A stretch of 64,000 nt of DNA, from NCBI GenBank assembly GCA_044340485.1, contig JBIITN010000005.1:30172-94171 (forward strand), given 5' to 3'. The notes under the pieces were generated by a model. That model did no database searches. It worked only from the letters and a program-made list of their open reading frames with translations, and was not told where the DNA came from. This document shows, one piece after another, positions 37,001 to 44,480 of this stretch (position 1 is its first letter; every line of letters begins with the position of its first letter). Made by a program: the position numbers and the translations under genes. The DNA is from UBA2093 sp044340485 (lineage in GTDB: Bacteria; Actinomycetota; Acidimicrobiia; Acidimicrobiales; Ilumatobacteraceae).

Positions 37001-37330
37001 GCCACAACTGGAACTGCTGCATATCTCGCAAAATTTGGTCAACCCGTTGATCAGGTCATCGGAAAGGTCTCCGAGGTGTCGAACCCAGCGAACAGTTCGA
37101 TGGAAAATGCCGTCGATCTCATTACTCGCGGTGAAATCGGATTCGTGGTGAACACTCCTCAGGGTGGTGAATCACGAACTGATGGCGAGGCTATTCGAAA
37201 GGCAGCAAATACCAATCGTGTTGCTTCTGTAACAACTGTCGATGCTGCTCTAGCCGCAATGCTTGGGCTCATTGAGCAACGCGGACAAGAAATAGAAGTT
37301 CGTTCACTGCAGGAGTATCACGGTCGATGA
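34028..37330 (+). CDS. carB: Carbamoyl-phosphate synthase large subunit CarB
   Basis: CarB makes carbamoyl phosphate from bicarbonate, ammonia and two ATP. At 1100 residues it is full length, with the two homologous ATP-grasp halves. The first opens with ILIIGSGPIVIGQACEFDYS and the second (about 557 on) with VLILGSGPNRIGQGIEFDY. Both contain the PTLGGQT or SLGGQT loop and a lysine/arginine-rich ATP site (IRPAYILGGRGTG and VRPSYVLGGRAMQ). The last 140 residues form the MGS-like allosteric domain (SLANADKPAGLVVTKRL), where UMP or ornithine would act. Confidence 0.98.
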   Translation: MPRRNDIESILIIGSGPIVIGQACEFDYSGTQACRVLRQEGYRVILANSNPATIMTDPDFADRTYIEPLTPEVLAKIIEREKPDAVLPTLGGQTGLNLAMALFEKGLVGVPGTPELIGANAQAIATAEDREKFKHAMIEIGLSVPRSGIAHSMEEAEKVLEEIGLPVIIRPAYILGGRGTGIASTLDEFAAVVRAGLEASPIQEILIETSIVGWKEYELEVMRDRKDNCVIICSIENFDPMGVHTGDSITVAPAQTLSDFEYQKMRDAAFACIRRVGVETGGSNVQFALNPANGDMVVIEMNPRVSRSSALASKATGFPIAKIAAKLAVGYSLDEIPNDITRMTPASFEPTIDYVVTKIPRWAFEKLPGTSGVLGTQMQSVGEAMSIGRTFPESLQKGLRSLEQGRMGLNCDPGEQQFASLSDDQLLAKAAIATPDRIFQVGEALRRGLGIERVFDATKIDPWFLDQMLMIVEERLELEKMTLAEMTRPQWRRLKRLGFSDAQIAYVLGSNESTVRSTRVALGVVPVFKTVDTCSAEFAAETPYHYSSYEDETEVRPSDKPRVLILGSGPNRIGQGIEFDYCCVHASFALRDAGFETVMVNCNPETVSTDYDTSDRLYFEPLTHEDVLNVIEAETQAAGGKKPKIIVSLGGQTPLKLASVLDEDLIAGTAPQSIDAAEDREKWNALCEQLSIPQPPGGTAVTFEQAKAIALRVGFPVLVRPSYVLGGRAMQIVHDLDHLQRAMDELSAFGSLGKEGGLSAERPVLVDRFLEDAIEVDVDAIRDHTGDFIVGGVMEHVEEAGVHSGDSACAIPPQTLPAWVVEVIEAYTKVIADALDVRGLLNVQFAVAGTTVYVIEANPRASRTVPFVAKATGVQLAKVASRVMLGATLVELREEGVLVDPVNFGHVAVKEAVLPFNRFPEVDTALGPEMRSTGEVMGIARSFGRAFVKAQTAAGTVLPDSGTVFLSLANADKPAGLVVTKRLRELGYKVAATTGTAAYLAKFGQPVDQVIGKVSEVSNPANSSMENAVDLITRGEIGFVVNTPQGGESRTDGEAIRKAANTNRVASVTTVDAALAAMLGLIEQRGQEIEVRSLQEYHGR

Positions 37331-38283
37331 GATCGCGCCGACTTCACGACACCAAGGCCAGTCGATGGCTATCGCTTGGAGATGTTCACGTTGGTGGAGT
37401 GACATTGAAAAACCCAATCATGCTCGCATCTGGCACTGCAGGTCACGGAACAGAACTGTCCCCTTACATGCCACTTGATGCACTCGGTGCAGTGGTGGTG
37501 AAGTCTCTGTATCACAGCGATTGGCCCGGCAATCCTGCACCACGTGTTCATCTCACGCCCTCTGGAATGATCAATGCTGTCGGGTTGCAAGGACCGGGAG
37601 TCGATAAGTGGCTGTCGGAAGATGCGCCGCGGCTTGCTGATCACGATGTCACTGTGGTCGCAAGTATCTGGGGACGCAGTGTTTCTGATTATGCAAAAGC
37701 GGCAGAGATGTTGCGAGATGTACCGGCCAATGTTGTGGCGGTGGAAGTCAACCTGTCATGTCCAAATCTCGAGGGACGATCATCGATCTTTGCTCATGAC
37801 GAGGTGCTCAGCAAAGAAGTCATTGCCGCATCTATGGTGTGCGGCCGACCCGTATGGGCAAAGTTGAGTGCCAATACCGATCGCATCGTTGATATTGCAG
37901 GTGCTGTGTCAGAGGCTGGAGCATCAGCTGTGACCTTGATCAACACCATGTTGGGCATGCAAATACTGCCAACAGGGAAACCGTCTCTTGGAAACGGAGG
38001 AGGCGGAGTGTCAGGACCTGCAATTCACCCGATTGCTGTTCGTGCTATCTACGACGTCGCGGCGTCGCACCCAGGACTCGACATCGTTGGCGTCGGGGGA
38101 GTCGCGTGCGGACAAGACGTGATCGAGATGATGATGGCAGGAGCCAAAGCTGTACAAGTGGGCACAGCGACATTTGCAAACCCAAGAGCAGCACACAACA
38201 TTTTGCATGAGAGTGCGCGGCTACTCACTCGTCAAGGTGTGACGCACTGGAGTGACATCGTTGCAATAGCGCACCGACAGTAG
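37327..38283 (+). CDS. pyrD: Dihydroorotate dehydrogenase, class 1 (PyrD)
   Basis: Oxidises dihydroorotate to orotate with FMN. The 318-residue product has the FMN loop LASGTAGHG, the active-site NLSCPNLEGR with cysteine in the catalytic position (class 1; class 2 enzymes have serine there), AKLSANTDRIVDIA, the VTLINTMLGM segment and VGVGGVACGQDVIEMMMAGA. The residue pattern is closest to class 1B, which normally needs the PyrK electron-transfer subunit. No pyrK is next to it. The orotate-to-UMP genes pyrE and pyrF are also absent from the window. Confidence 0.92.
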   Translation: MRSRRLHDTKASRWLSLGDVHVGGVTLKNPIMLASGTAGHGTELSPYMPLDALGAVVVKSLYHSDWPGNPAPRVHLTPSGMINAVGLQGPGVDKWLSEDAPRLADHDVTVVASIWGRSVSDYAKAAEMLRDVPANVVAVEVNLSCPNLEGRSSIFAHDEVLSKEVIAASMVCGRPVWAKLSANTDRIVDIAGAVSEAGASAVTLINTMLGMQILPTGKPSLGNGGGGVSGPAIHPIAVRAIYDVAASHPGLDIVGVGGVACGQDVIEMMMAGAKAVQVGTATFANPRAAHNILHESARLLTRQGVTHWSDIVAIAHRQ

Positions 38284-38286
38284 GCT
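38281..38286 (+). promoter_or_regulatory. Putative -10 box (TAGGCT) of the mIHF-like gene, embedded in the pyrD stop
   Basis: TAGGCT ends six bases before ATG 38293. The TAG is the pyrD stop codon, so the match is partly forced. If real, it separates the mIHF-gmk-rpoZ unit from PyrR control. Confidence 0.28.
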
Positions 38287-38292
38287 CGTGCC

Positions 38293-38583
38293 ATGGAAGC
38301 TGCCACTGATGACCTCGAATGGGTGACATCAGTGCGTAATGCGCGAATTATTGCTACCGACCGTGTGCGAAATTCCAATGAGAAACTGAGCGTGGTGCTG
38401 CGTGAATGTCGCAACGATCCTTTGGCTCGCTGGACCTATCTTGTTGCACTCACTGATGTGCATTCGTGTCTTGGCAAAGTTGAGGGTCGACGACTCATCG
38501 CGTCACTATCTCTTCAGCCGTTGATTCGCGTCAGTGAATTATCAGAAGACAACATCAATGATTTATCAAAGTGTTGTGGGTAG
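38293..38583 (+). CDS. Divergent mIHF-like nucleoid protein
   Basis: A 96-residue protein in the exact site (between the pyr genes and gmk) where actinobacteria encode the integration host factor mIHF/sIHF. From recall of the family, its last 66 residues align with sIHF without a gap: KLSVVLREC with the loop helix, LVALTDVHSCLGKVEGRRLI with the GVGKVRA..I helix-turn-helix core, and IRVSELSEDNINDL with RRVRGLG.NQ..L. Many of the basic DNA-contacting residues of the family are replaced (Glu after GKV, SELSED in place of RGLGSN). It may bind DNA more weakly or differently. The overlap of position and spacing makes homology likely, but only a profile search can prove it. Confidence 0.7.
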   Translation: MEAATDDLEWVTSVRNARIIATDRVRNSNEKLSVVLRECRNDPLARWTYLVALTDVHSCLGKVEGRRLIASLSLQPLIRVSELSEDNINDLSKCCG

Positions 38584-38591
38584 CCAGCACC

Positions 38592-39188
38592 ATGGCTACG
38601 GTTTCTCATAAAGAACCCTCCGACGGTGCAGATGCGAGACGTCCGCTCATTGTCATTGTGTCGGGACCTGGTGGTGCCGGTAAGGGAACTTTGGTTGACG
38701 TGTTGCTACGACGTGATCATTCGTTGTGGTTGAGTCGCTCGTGGACAACACGTACTCAACGAGTTGGCGAGTCAGATGATGCATATGTTTTTGTTACTCG
38801 TGAGAAGTTCGAGAGCCACATTGACAAAGGTGGTTTTCTGGAATGGACGGAATTTTTAGGAAACTATTACGGATCGCCCATCCCTACAGCCGGCGATGAG
38901 CACGACATTGTCCTAGAGATCGAATTACACGGGGCTCAGCAAGTCAAAGAGCGCCACCCAGAAGCTCTCTTGGTGTTTGTGCAACCCCCTTCACGCGAGG
39001 AGCAACGACGTCGCTTGCAGGAGCGTGGAGATGCAGAGCATCATGTCCGTGAGCGGCTGCAGAAGGCAGAGGACGAGGAACGGCTTGCCTCGCTTTTGGC
39101 TGATGTGATCATCGTGAATGATGATCTGGAGCGTGCGGTACAAGAACTGCTGGAATTTATACGTGCCGCTCGGGCAAGCGCAAGATAG
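38592..39188 (+). CDS. gmk: Guanylate kinase
   Basis: Converts GMP to GDP with ATP. The 198-residue enzyme is started at ATG 38592; a frame seven codons longer would run into the preceding gene. The P-loop is VSGPGGAGKGTL (usually GPSGVGKGT), followed by the GMP-binding LSRSWTTRTQRVGESDD, and GGFLEWTEFLGNYYGSP. The lid region ERGDAEHHVRERLQKAEDE is present. Its TAG stop starts a TAGCCT that may serve as the -10 of rpoZ. Confidence 0.95.
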   Translation: MATVSHKEPSDGADARRPLIVIVSGPGGAGKGTLVDVLLRRDHSLWLSRSWTTRTQRVGESDDAYVFVTREKFESHIDKGGFLEWTEFLGNYYGSPIPTAGDEHDIVLEIELHGAQQVKERHPEALLVFVQPPSREEQRRRLQERGDAEHHVRERLQKAEDEERLASLLADVIIVNDDLERAVQELLEFIRAARASAR

Positions 39189-39191
39189 CCT
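39186..39191 (+). promoter_or_regulatory. Putative -10 box (TAGCCT) upstream of rpoZ
   Basis: TAGCCTGTCAG here is identical over 11 bases to the sequence before def at 44468-44478. Unlike def, rpoZ has a proper ribosome site (CGGAGG, 39206-39211) and a short leader. The TAG is the gmk stop codon, which weakens the case. Confidence 0.3.
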
Positions 39192-39217
39192 GTCAGGGTT
39201 CCCCACGGAGGTTTTCG

Positions 39218-39637
39218 ATGTCTCGCTCCACTGACTCAATGATTTATCCCAAGGTCGAAGACCTTCTCGACCGCGTCGACTCAAAGTTCAGTTTGGTGAC
39301 CCTTGCTGCATACCGCGCGCGTCAAATCAATTCATACTTCAACCAATTGGGCGAGGGGCTTGGCCACTCAATTCCGCCGCAGGTTTCATCAGTTGCTCGT
39401 AAGCCGTTGTCCATTGCATTTGAAGAAATAGCTGCCGACAAGATTGTCAAGATCGATCGTTTGCCATATGACGAGATGGAACAAGAAGCTGCCGAGATCT
39501 TTGGCGAATTCGTCACCGAAAACGTAGACGATTCTGAAAGTGCCGACGAGTTTGCAAGTGCTGTAACAGAAGAGGCAGTTACAGAAGTTGATGATGTTCG
39601 CGACGACGCATCAACTGCAGACGCCGACGAGTCATAA
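39218..39637 (+). CDS. rpoZ: RNA polymerase omega subunit
   Basis: Omega helps fold and hold the beta' subunit. The 139-residue product has YPKVEDLLDRVDSKFSLVTLAAYRARQIN, the conserved omega core, then KPLSIAFEEIAADKI. A C-terminal tail of about 45 residues is strongly acidic (Asp and Glu rich, repeated Glu-Val and Asp-Asp). Such extensions occur in actinobacterial omega, but this one is notable. The gene has a good CGGAGG site and stands in the usual gmk-rpoZ-coaBC-metK order. Confidence 0.93.
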   Translation: MSRSTDSMIYPKVEDLLDRVDSKFSLVTLAAYRARQINSYFNQLGEGLGHSIPPQVSSVARKPLSIAFEEIAADKIVKIDRLPYDEMEQEAAEIFGEFVTENVDDSESADEFASAVTEEAVTEVDDVRDDASTADADES

Positions 39638-39657
39638 ATCGCCAGTACTTCATTCCC

Positions 39658-40863
39658 ATGTCTGTCTCCGGAAAGCGCATCGTTGTCGGGGTCTCCGGAG
39701 GAATAGCTGCTTACAAAGCGGTGGAATTAATTCGCAGTCTTGTTGATGCTGGTGCACACGTCATCCCCGTGATGACAGAAGACGCACACAGATTCATTGG
39801 CGAAGTCACATTGTCGGCACTTGCGTCAGAACCTGTGCATAAAAGTCTGTGGTCAGATGCGAGTCCTATTCCGCATACTCGTCTTGGCCAATCAGCTGAC
39901 CTCATCGTTGTCGCACCAGCTACAGCACGCGTGATGTCTGCATATGCGACGGGGTCATCTGAAGATCTATTGACAGCAACACTCATCGCCACTCGCGCAC
40001 CGGTAGTGGTGTGTCCAGCGATGCACACCGAGATGTGGGAGCACCCAGCGGTGCAGCACAACATTTCAGTGTTGCGGTCGCGAGGTGTCACCATTGTCGA
40101 GCCGGAAGATGGTCGCTTGGCGGGTGGCGACATTGGACGCGGTCGCCTTGCTTCCACTAAACGAATTGTTGAAGCCATTGAGGTGGCGCTGCAGCCAGAA
40201 CTTGGACATGACTTACACGGTCTTCATGTTGTGGTGACAGCTGGTGGTACCAGGGAACCTATCGACGCAGTGCGAGTCATTGCGAATCGCTCGAGCGGCA
40301 AGCAGGGGTATGCGGTTGCATCGGTGGCTGCGTCTCGTGGTGCAAAGGTCACACTGATCACAACCGTTGACCGACCAGCACCGACTGGAGCAGACGTGGT
40401 GTGTGTAGAGACAGCTCAGCAGATGCACGATGCCGTCTTGGCATTGCTGCCCACCACCGACGTGCTGATCATGTCAGCGGCAGTGGCTGATTTCCGTCCT
40501 GTTGCCGCTGCATCCACGAAAATAAAGAAACACGCTGGTGTGCCCGAGATTGTTCTGGAACCCACCGCAGACATCTTGCAGGCTGTGTCTGCGCATCGTC
40601 GCGATACACAGGTCATCGTGGGTTTTGCTGCCGAGACCACGGATGTGTTGGAAAATGCCCGCGACAAAGTTCGTCGTAAATTCCTCGATTTCATTGTTGC
40701 AAACGATGTGAGCGCCCCAGGCGTTGGCTTTGCCCACGACACCAATGCCGTCACACTGGTTTTTCCACAGGGTGATGACGTCGCGGTGGCTCTCTCGGAT
40801 AAACACACAATCGCATCAGTCATCTTGGATAGCGTGGTGAAGATTTACAGGGAGAAACAGTGA
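39658..40863 (+). CDS. coaBC: Bifunctional phosphopantothenoylcysteine decarboxylase/synthase CoaBC
   Basis: Carries out two steps of coenzyme A synthesis: CTP-dependent joining of cysteine to phosphopantothenate (CoaB) and FMN-dependent decarboxylation (CoaC). The 401-residue product begins with VVGVSGGIAAYKAVELIRSL. The CoaC part has the active-site histidine region (PHTRLGQSADLIVVAPATA) and the CPAMHTEMWEHPAVQHN lid. The CoaB half begins near residue 185 with HVVVTAGGTREPIDAVR, then NRSSGKQGYAVA and the KIKK lysines. Overlaps metK as GTGA. Confidence 0.96.
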   Translation: MSVSGKRIVVGVSGGIAAYKAVELIRSLVDAGAHVIPVMTEDAHRFIGEVTLSALASEPVHKSLWSDASPIPHTRLGQSADLIVVAPATARVMSAYATGSSEDLLTATLIATRAPVVVCPAMHTEMWEHPAVQHNISVLRSRGVTIVEPEDGRLAGGDIGRGRLASTKRIVEAIEVALQPELGHDLHGLHVVVTAGGTREPIDAVRVIANRSSGKQGYAVASVAASRGAKVTLITTVDRPAPTGADVVCVETAQQMHDAVLALLPTTDVLIMSAAVADFRPVAAASTKIKKHAGVPEIVLEPTADILQAVSAHRRDTQVIVGFAAETTDVLENARDKVRRKFLDFIVANDVSAPGVGFAHDTNAVTLVFPQGDDVAVALSDKHTIASVILDSVVKIYREKQ

Positions 40864-42053
40864 GAAAGTACACATTCACTTCTGAAAGCGTGACCGAAGG
40901 TCACCCAGACAAAATGGCAGATCAAGTCAGCGATTCGATTCTCGATGCGATTCTTGCTGAAGATCCCCATAGCCGTGTTGCATGTGAGACGTTGCTCACT
41001 ACTGGTTTATGCGTTGTCTCTGGTGAAATCACCACCAAGAGCTATGTCGACATTCCACGTATTGCTCGCGACACGATCAATGGCATTGGATATAACAATG
41101 CGGCCTTTGGTTTCGATGGCAACACATGCGGTGTAGTTGTCTCACTTGACGCTCAGAGTCCAGACATTGCCCAAGGTGTTGATGTCAGTGAAGAAGTCCG
41201 TAGCGGTGTAAGTGGTGAAGACTTGCTGAACAGCCAAGGTGCTGGCGACCAAGGAATGATGTTTGGGTATGCATGTGATGAAACCCCTGACCTGATGCCA
41301 TTGCCCATTTGGTTGGCTCACCGTATGGCAGAGCGTCTCACCGAAGTTCGAAAGAGTGGCCTCGTTCCGTATTTGCGTCCAGACGGAAAAACACAGGTGA
41401 CATTCGATTACGAAGATGGTCGTCCCGTACGTTTAAAGACAGTGTTGATCTCGACCCAACACGGTGAAACCGCCAATCGAGAAACACAGATTCGTCCCGA
41501 TCTCATTGAACAAGTGATCATGCCCACAATCCCGGATCAGTTCAAAAATGACAATCCCGACATTTATGTGAACCCCACCGGCAAGTTTGTATTGGGTGGT
41601 CCACATGCAGACACAGGTCTTACTGGTCGCAAGATCATTGTTGACACATACGGCGGCATGGGTCGACACGGTGGTGGTGCATTCAGCGGTAAAGATCCAT
41701 CAAAAGTTGACCGTTCGGCTGCGTACGCTGCGCGTTGGGTAGCAAAGCACGTTGTTGCGTCAGGAGCTGCTCAACGTTGTGAATTACAAGTTGCGTATGC
41801 AATCGGTATGGCACAACCGATCAGTATTTTTGTTGAAACTTTTGGAACCAACATGGTGGATGAAGTGAAGATTGAAGAAGCTGTGCGACAGGTGTTTGAT
41901 CTTCGTCCTGCTGCAATTGTTCGCGATCTTGATTTGAAGCGTCCTATCTACAAAAAGACAGCTGCGTACGGCCACTTTGGCCGCAATGATCCCGATTTCA
42001 CGTGGGAACGGGTGTCGCGTCTCGCCGATTTCAAGGCGGCAGTGGGGCTCTGA
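40860..42053 (+). CDS. metK: S-adenosylmethionine synthetase
   Basis: Makes S-adenosylmethionine from methionine and ATP. The 397-residue product starts at GTG 40860 and shows FTSESVTEGHPDKMADQVSD, the GAGDQGMMFGYACDET signature, FVLGGPHADTGLTGRKIIVD and GGGAFSGKDPSKVDRSAAYA. All metal and phosphate ligands appear present. The product also supplies QueA, the rRNA methyltransferases and the RsmC-like enzyme encoded nearby. Confidence 0.98.
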   Translation: MRKYTFTSESVTEGHPDKMADQVSDSILDAILAEDPHSRVACETLLTTGLCVVSGEITTKSYVDIPRIARDTINGIGYNNAAFGFDGNTCGVVVSLDAQSPDIAQGVDVSEEVRSGVSGEDLLNSQGAGDQGMMFGYACDETPDLMPLPIWLAHRMAERLTEVRKSGLVPYLRPDGKTQVTFDYEDGRPVRLKTVLISTQHGETANRETQIRPDLIEQVIMPTIPDQFKNDNPDIYVNPTGKFVLGGPHADTGLTGRKIIVDTYGGMGRHGGGAFSGKDPSKVDRSAAYAARWVAKHVVASGAAQRCELQVAYAIGMAQPISIFVETFGTNMVDEVKIEEAVRQVFDLRPAAIVRDLDLKRPIYKKTAAYGHFGRNDPDFTWERVSRLADFKAAVGL

Positions 42054-43816
42054 GTTCACCGCTCGTTGCTCGTGTCGTTCCCGATGTGTCGGGGATCGAC
42101 AAAACATTTGACTATCTCGTACCCACGTCTCTCATCGGCGTGCTTGCAGTGGGGGACAAAGTTCGTATCAACTTGCACGGCCGACGTGTGGGTGGTTGGG
42201 TGACGGCTCTTGGTGAACACGGGGACGTTGGTTTCGACGATGTCCCGCTGGCCAAACTTGTAGAGATCACGAAGCGATCCGGACAGGGCGTTGTATCGCA
42301 TCTTGTGCCACTGGCTGCAGAGGTGGCGTCTTATTACTTAGGCCCGTTGCGCGCGGTGTTGACCAGCGCATCTGCCCCGAAAGTCACGCGATCAAAAGCA
42401 CAGCCACAACACGGAAAGATCATTGCTGCGCCAGACAGCGTTTCTGCTCTTGTAGGGAACCGTCGCGTAGGTAATCACGTTGTGACGATTCATCCACTCG
42501 ATTCCGTGTTGTCCCTCGTTGCTGCACTTGCAGAACATGGCCCAGTGCTTGTTGTGTGCCCCACCATTCGTATGGCAATGCTCGGAGCTGCGTCTCTTCG
42601 GCGTCGAGGCTGTGTGGTAGCTGTCATGCCAGACGACTGGGATCGTGGGGTAGATGGTGTCGATGTGGTGATTGGAGCGCGATCGGCGGTGTGGGCGCCT
42701 CTGTCGCGGTTGTCGGCAATCGTTGTGGTCGACGAACATGACGAGAGTTTGAAGGAGGAACGCGTTCCCACATGGCACGCTCGTGATGTAGCAATGCGAC
42801 GTGCCCGTTATGAAAATGTGCCGTGCTACCTGTGTTCGCCGGTTGTCTCGGCAGAAGCGCAAGGCTTCGTGTCACGTGGCGAGGCACAGTACGCCTCGTC
42901 GGACTCGCCTGATGGTTGGCCTGTCATCACGATCGCGGATTTACGTGATGTGCCTGTGTCTGGATCCCTCGCCACGTCTCAAATGCTGCAACTCGTGAGA
43001 CGACAAGGGGAGTCCGTGCTCTGCATTTTGAACACCAAAGGCAAAGCTCGATTATTGGCCTGTGCAGCGTGTCGCACTATTGCGCGGTGCCCACGATGTC
43101 ATGCCGCGTTATCTACTGGTGAGTCTCACATGCACCATTGTGTGTTGTGCGACAACGATGTTGATGCGGTGTGTTCGGATTGTGGCCGCACATCTTTTCG
43201 AGTATTACGTTCTGGGATCGGACGATTGCGTGAGGAAATAGAGAAAGCGTCAGGTCGAGAAGTGGTAGAGGTGGACGTTGCTACCGATGTTCTTGATCTT
43301 GCTCTCCACGACGGGGTGTATGTGGGAACAGAAGCCCTGCTTCATCGGGTATCAGGCGCTCAACATGTTGTGTTTTTAGATTTTGACGCTGAGATCTTGG
43401 CTCCACGTGCCACTGCTACGCGTGAGGCTGTGGCATTACTGATACGAGCATCACGGATCATTGGGCGGTCGGGTTCGATAGTGATTCAAACGCGGCATAT
43501 AGATCATGATCTTGTCGTGGCACTTTCGCAGGTTCATCACAACCCGGCGGTACTTGATGACTGGCACAACAGCGACGACGCGATGCGTCGATTGCTGTCT
43601 TTACCTCCGTACACAGTTCTTGCGCGTGTTCGCCTGGACAACACAGTGGCGATTACAGATGTTTGCGATGAATCCCACATGACATGGGCGCGTGAATCCG
43701 ATGACACATTTATTGTGCGTGGCAGAGATGTTGCATTATTTCGTGAGTCGTTATCGCGCGCGCGTCAAGAGTTCGGTCAACATGTTCGTATTGACATTGA
43801 TCCAGTGCGTTACTAG
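42002..43816 (+). CDS. priA: PriA-type primosomal protein N', helicase motifs degenerate
   Basis: PriA restarts collapsed replication forks. The N-terminal DNA-binding part (VARVVPDVSGIDKTFDYLVP) and the zinc cysteines (CAACRTIARCPRCH, then CVLCDNDVDAVCSDCG) are intact. The Walker A motif GxxGxGKT is absent where VTIHPLDSVLSLVAALAEHG stands, while a DEHD box remains. Loss of Walker A is typical for actinobacterial PriA, which is thus thought not to be an active helicase. Start choice is hard: GTG 42002 overlaps metK by 52 bases, and the only later in-frame option before the conserved part is CTG 42050, which would overlap metK as CTGA, like 17 other pairs here. Confidence 0.88.
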   Translation: MGTGVASRRFQGGSGALSSPLVARVVPDVSGIDKTFDYLVPTSLIGVLAVGDKVRINLHGRRVGGWVTALGEHGDVGFDDVPLAKLVEITKRSGQGVVSHLVPLAAEVASYYLGPLRAVLTSASAPKVTRSKAQPQHGKIIAAPDSVSALVGNRRVGNHVVTIHPLDSVLSLVAALAEHGPVLVVCPTIRMAMLGAASLRRRGCVVAVMPDDWDRGVDGVDVVIGARSAVWAPLSRLSAIVVVDEHDESLKEERVPTWHARDVAMRRARYENVPCYLCSPVVSAEAQGFVSRGEAQYASSDSPDGWPVITIADLRDVPVSGSLATSQMLQLVRRQGESVLCILNTKGKARLLACAACRTIARCPRCHAALSTGESHMHHCVLCDNDVDAVCSDCGRTSFRVLRSGIGRLREEIEKASGREVVEVDVATDVLDLALHDGVYVGTEALLHRVSGAQHVVFLDFDAEILAPRATATREAVALLIRASRIIGRSGSIVIQTRHIDHDLVVALSQVHHNPAVLDDWHNSDDAMRRLLSLPPYTVLARVRLDNTVAITDVCDESHMTWARESDDTFIVRGRDVALFRESLSRARQEFGQHVRIDIDPVRY

Positions 43817-43824
43817 CAGAAACG

Positions 43825-44448
43825 CTAGATGCGCGTGATCTGAAGGACACGAAACCCTTGACTGCTTGCGAGGCGTCGCACCATAAAATTGTGAGAGGTG
43901 AGCCATGCGGCAAAAGAATCGCCACCCAAGTTCTTGTTGATCACAACGTGGGCCATACCGTCAGGGGCGAGTCGTGACAGCCACGACAACATGAGTGCAT
44001 GAAGCTGCTCTTTGCCAATCCGAATGGGTGGGTTGCTCCACAAGAGGGAAATCTTCACATCCTCGGGTACGGAATCGGGCGCTTTTGCAGAAATGTTTGT
44101 GCACTGATTAATGGCCGCATTATGAGTGCACGCTTCCACTGCGCGCTCGTTGACATCAACGGCCCACACGTGCGTGTTGGGATAGTGGCGTGCTAGAACG
44201 AGCGCAAGAGGCCCTGCACCACATCCAAGGTCGACAATGTCGCCGTCTATAACCGGAGGTAGTGCCAGTTTCCCAGTTCGATATGCGTCGATGAGGACGG
44301 CAGTTCCTTTGTCAAGTCGGTCGGAACTAAAGATGCCCGCGTCGGTGTGAACATTGACGGTCGTGTCGCCGACGGAGAAAGAGTAGGCGTGGCGTAAACC
44401 GTGTTCGCGGGAGGACCCCGTGAAATAGTGCTCATTGTGATCCGTCAT
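43825..44448 (-). CDS. RsmC/RlmG-like class I methyltransferase
   Basis: A 207-residue S-adenosylmethionine-dependent methyltransferase of the MTS family that methylates guanine N2 in rRNA. It shows the AdoMet loop VDLGCGAGPLALVLA, the acidic loop VWAVDVNERAVEACT and a motif IV NPPIRIGKEQ, where RsmC has NPPFHxG. The start is set by a GGAAGG site seven bases before ATG 44448; an earlier ATG at 44454 is too close to it. It is convergent with priA (eight bases apart) and divergent from def. The target base is not known. Confidence 0.85.
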   Translation of the reverse strand: MTDHNEHYFTGSSREHGLRHAYSFSVGDTTVNVHTDAGIFSSDRLDKGTAVLIDAYRTGKLALPPVIDGDIVDLGCGAGPLALVLARHYPNTHVWAVDVNERAVEACTHNAAINQCTNISAKAPDSVPEDVKISLLWSNPPIRIGKEQLHALMLSWLSRLAPDGMAHVVINKNLGGDSFAAWLTSHNFMVRRLASSQGFRVLQITRI

Positions 44449-44467
44449 ACACATACCTTCCACTCGG

Positions 44468-44473
44468 TAGCCT
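44468..44473 (+). promoter_or_regulatory. Putative -10 box (TAGCCT) of def
   Basis: GGTAGCCT ends exactly seven bases before the def GTG. The gene upstream is on the other strand, so the hexamer cannot be explained as a stop codon. This is the cleanest example of the TAGCCT signature in the window. No Shine-Dalgarno sequence lies before the GTG. Confidence 0.5.
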
Positions 44474-44480
44474 GTCAGAT

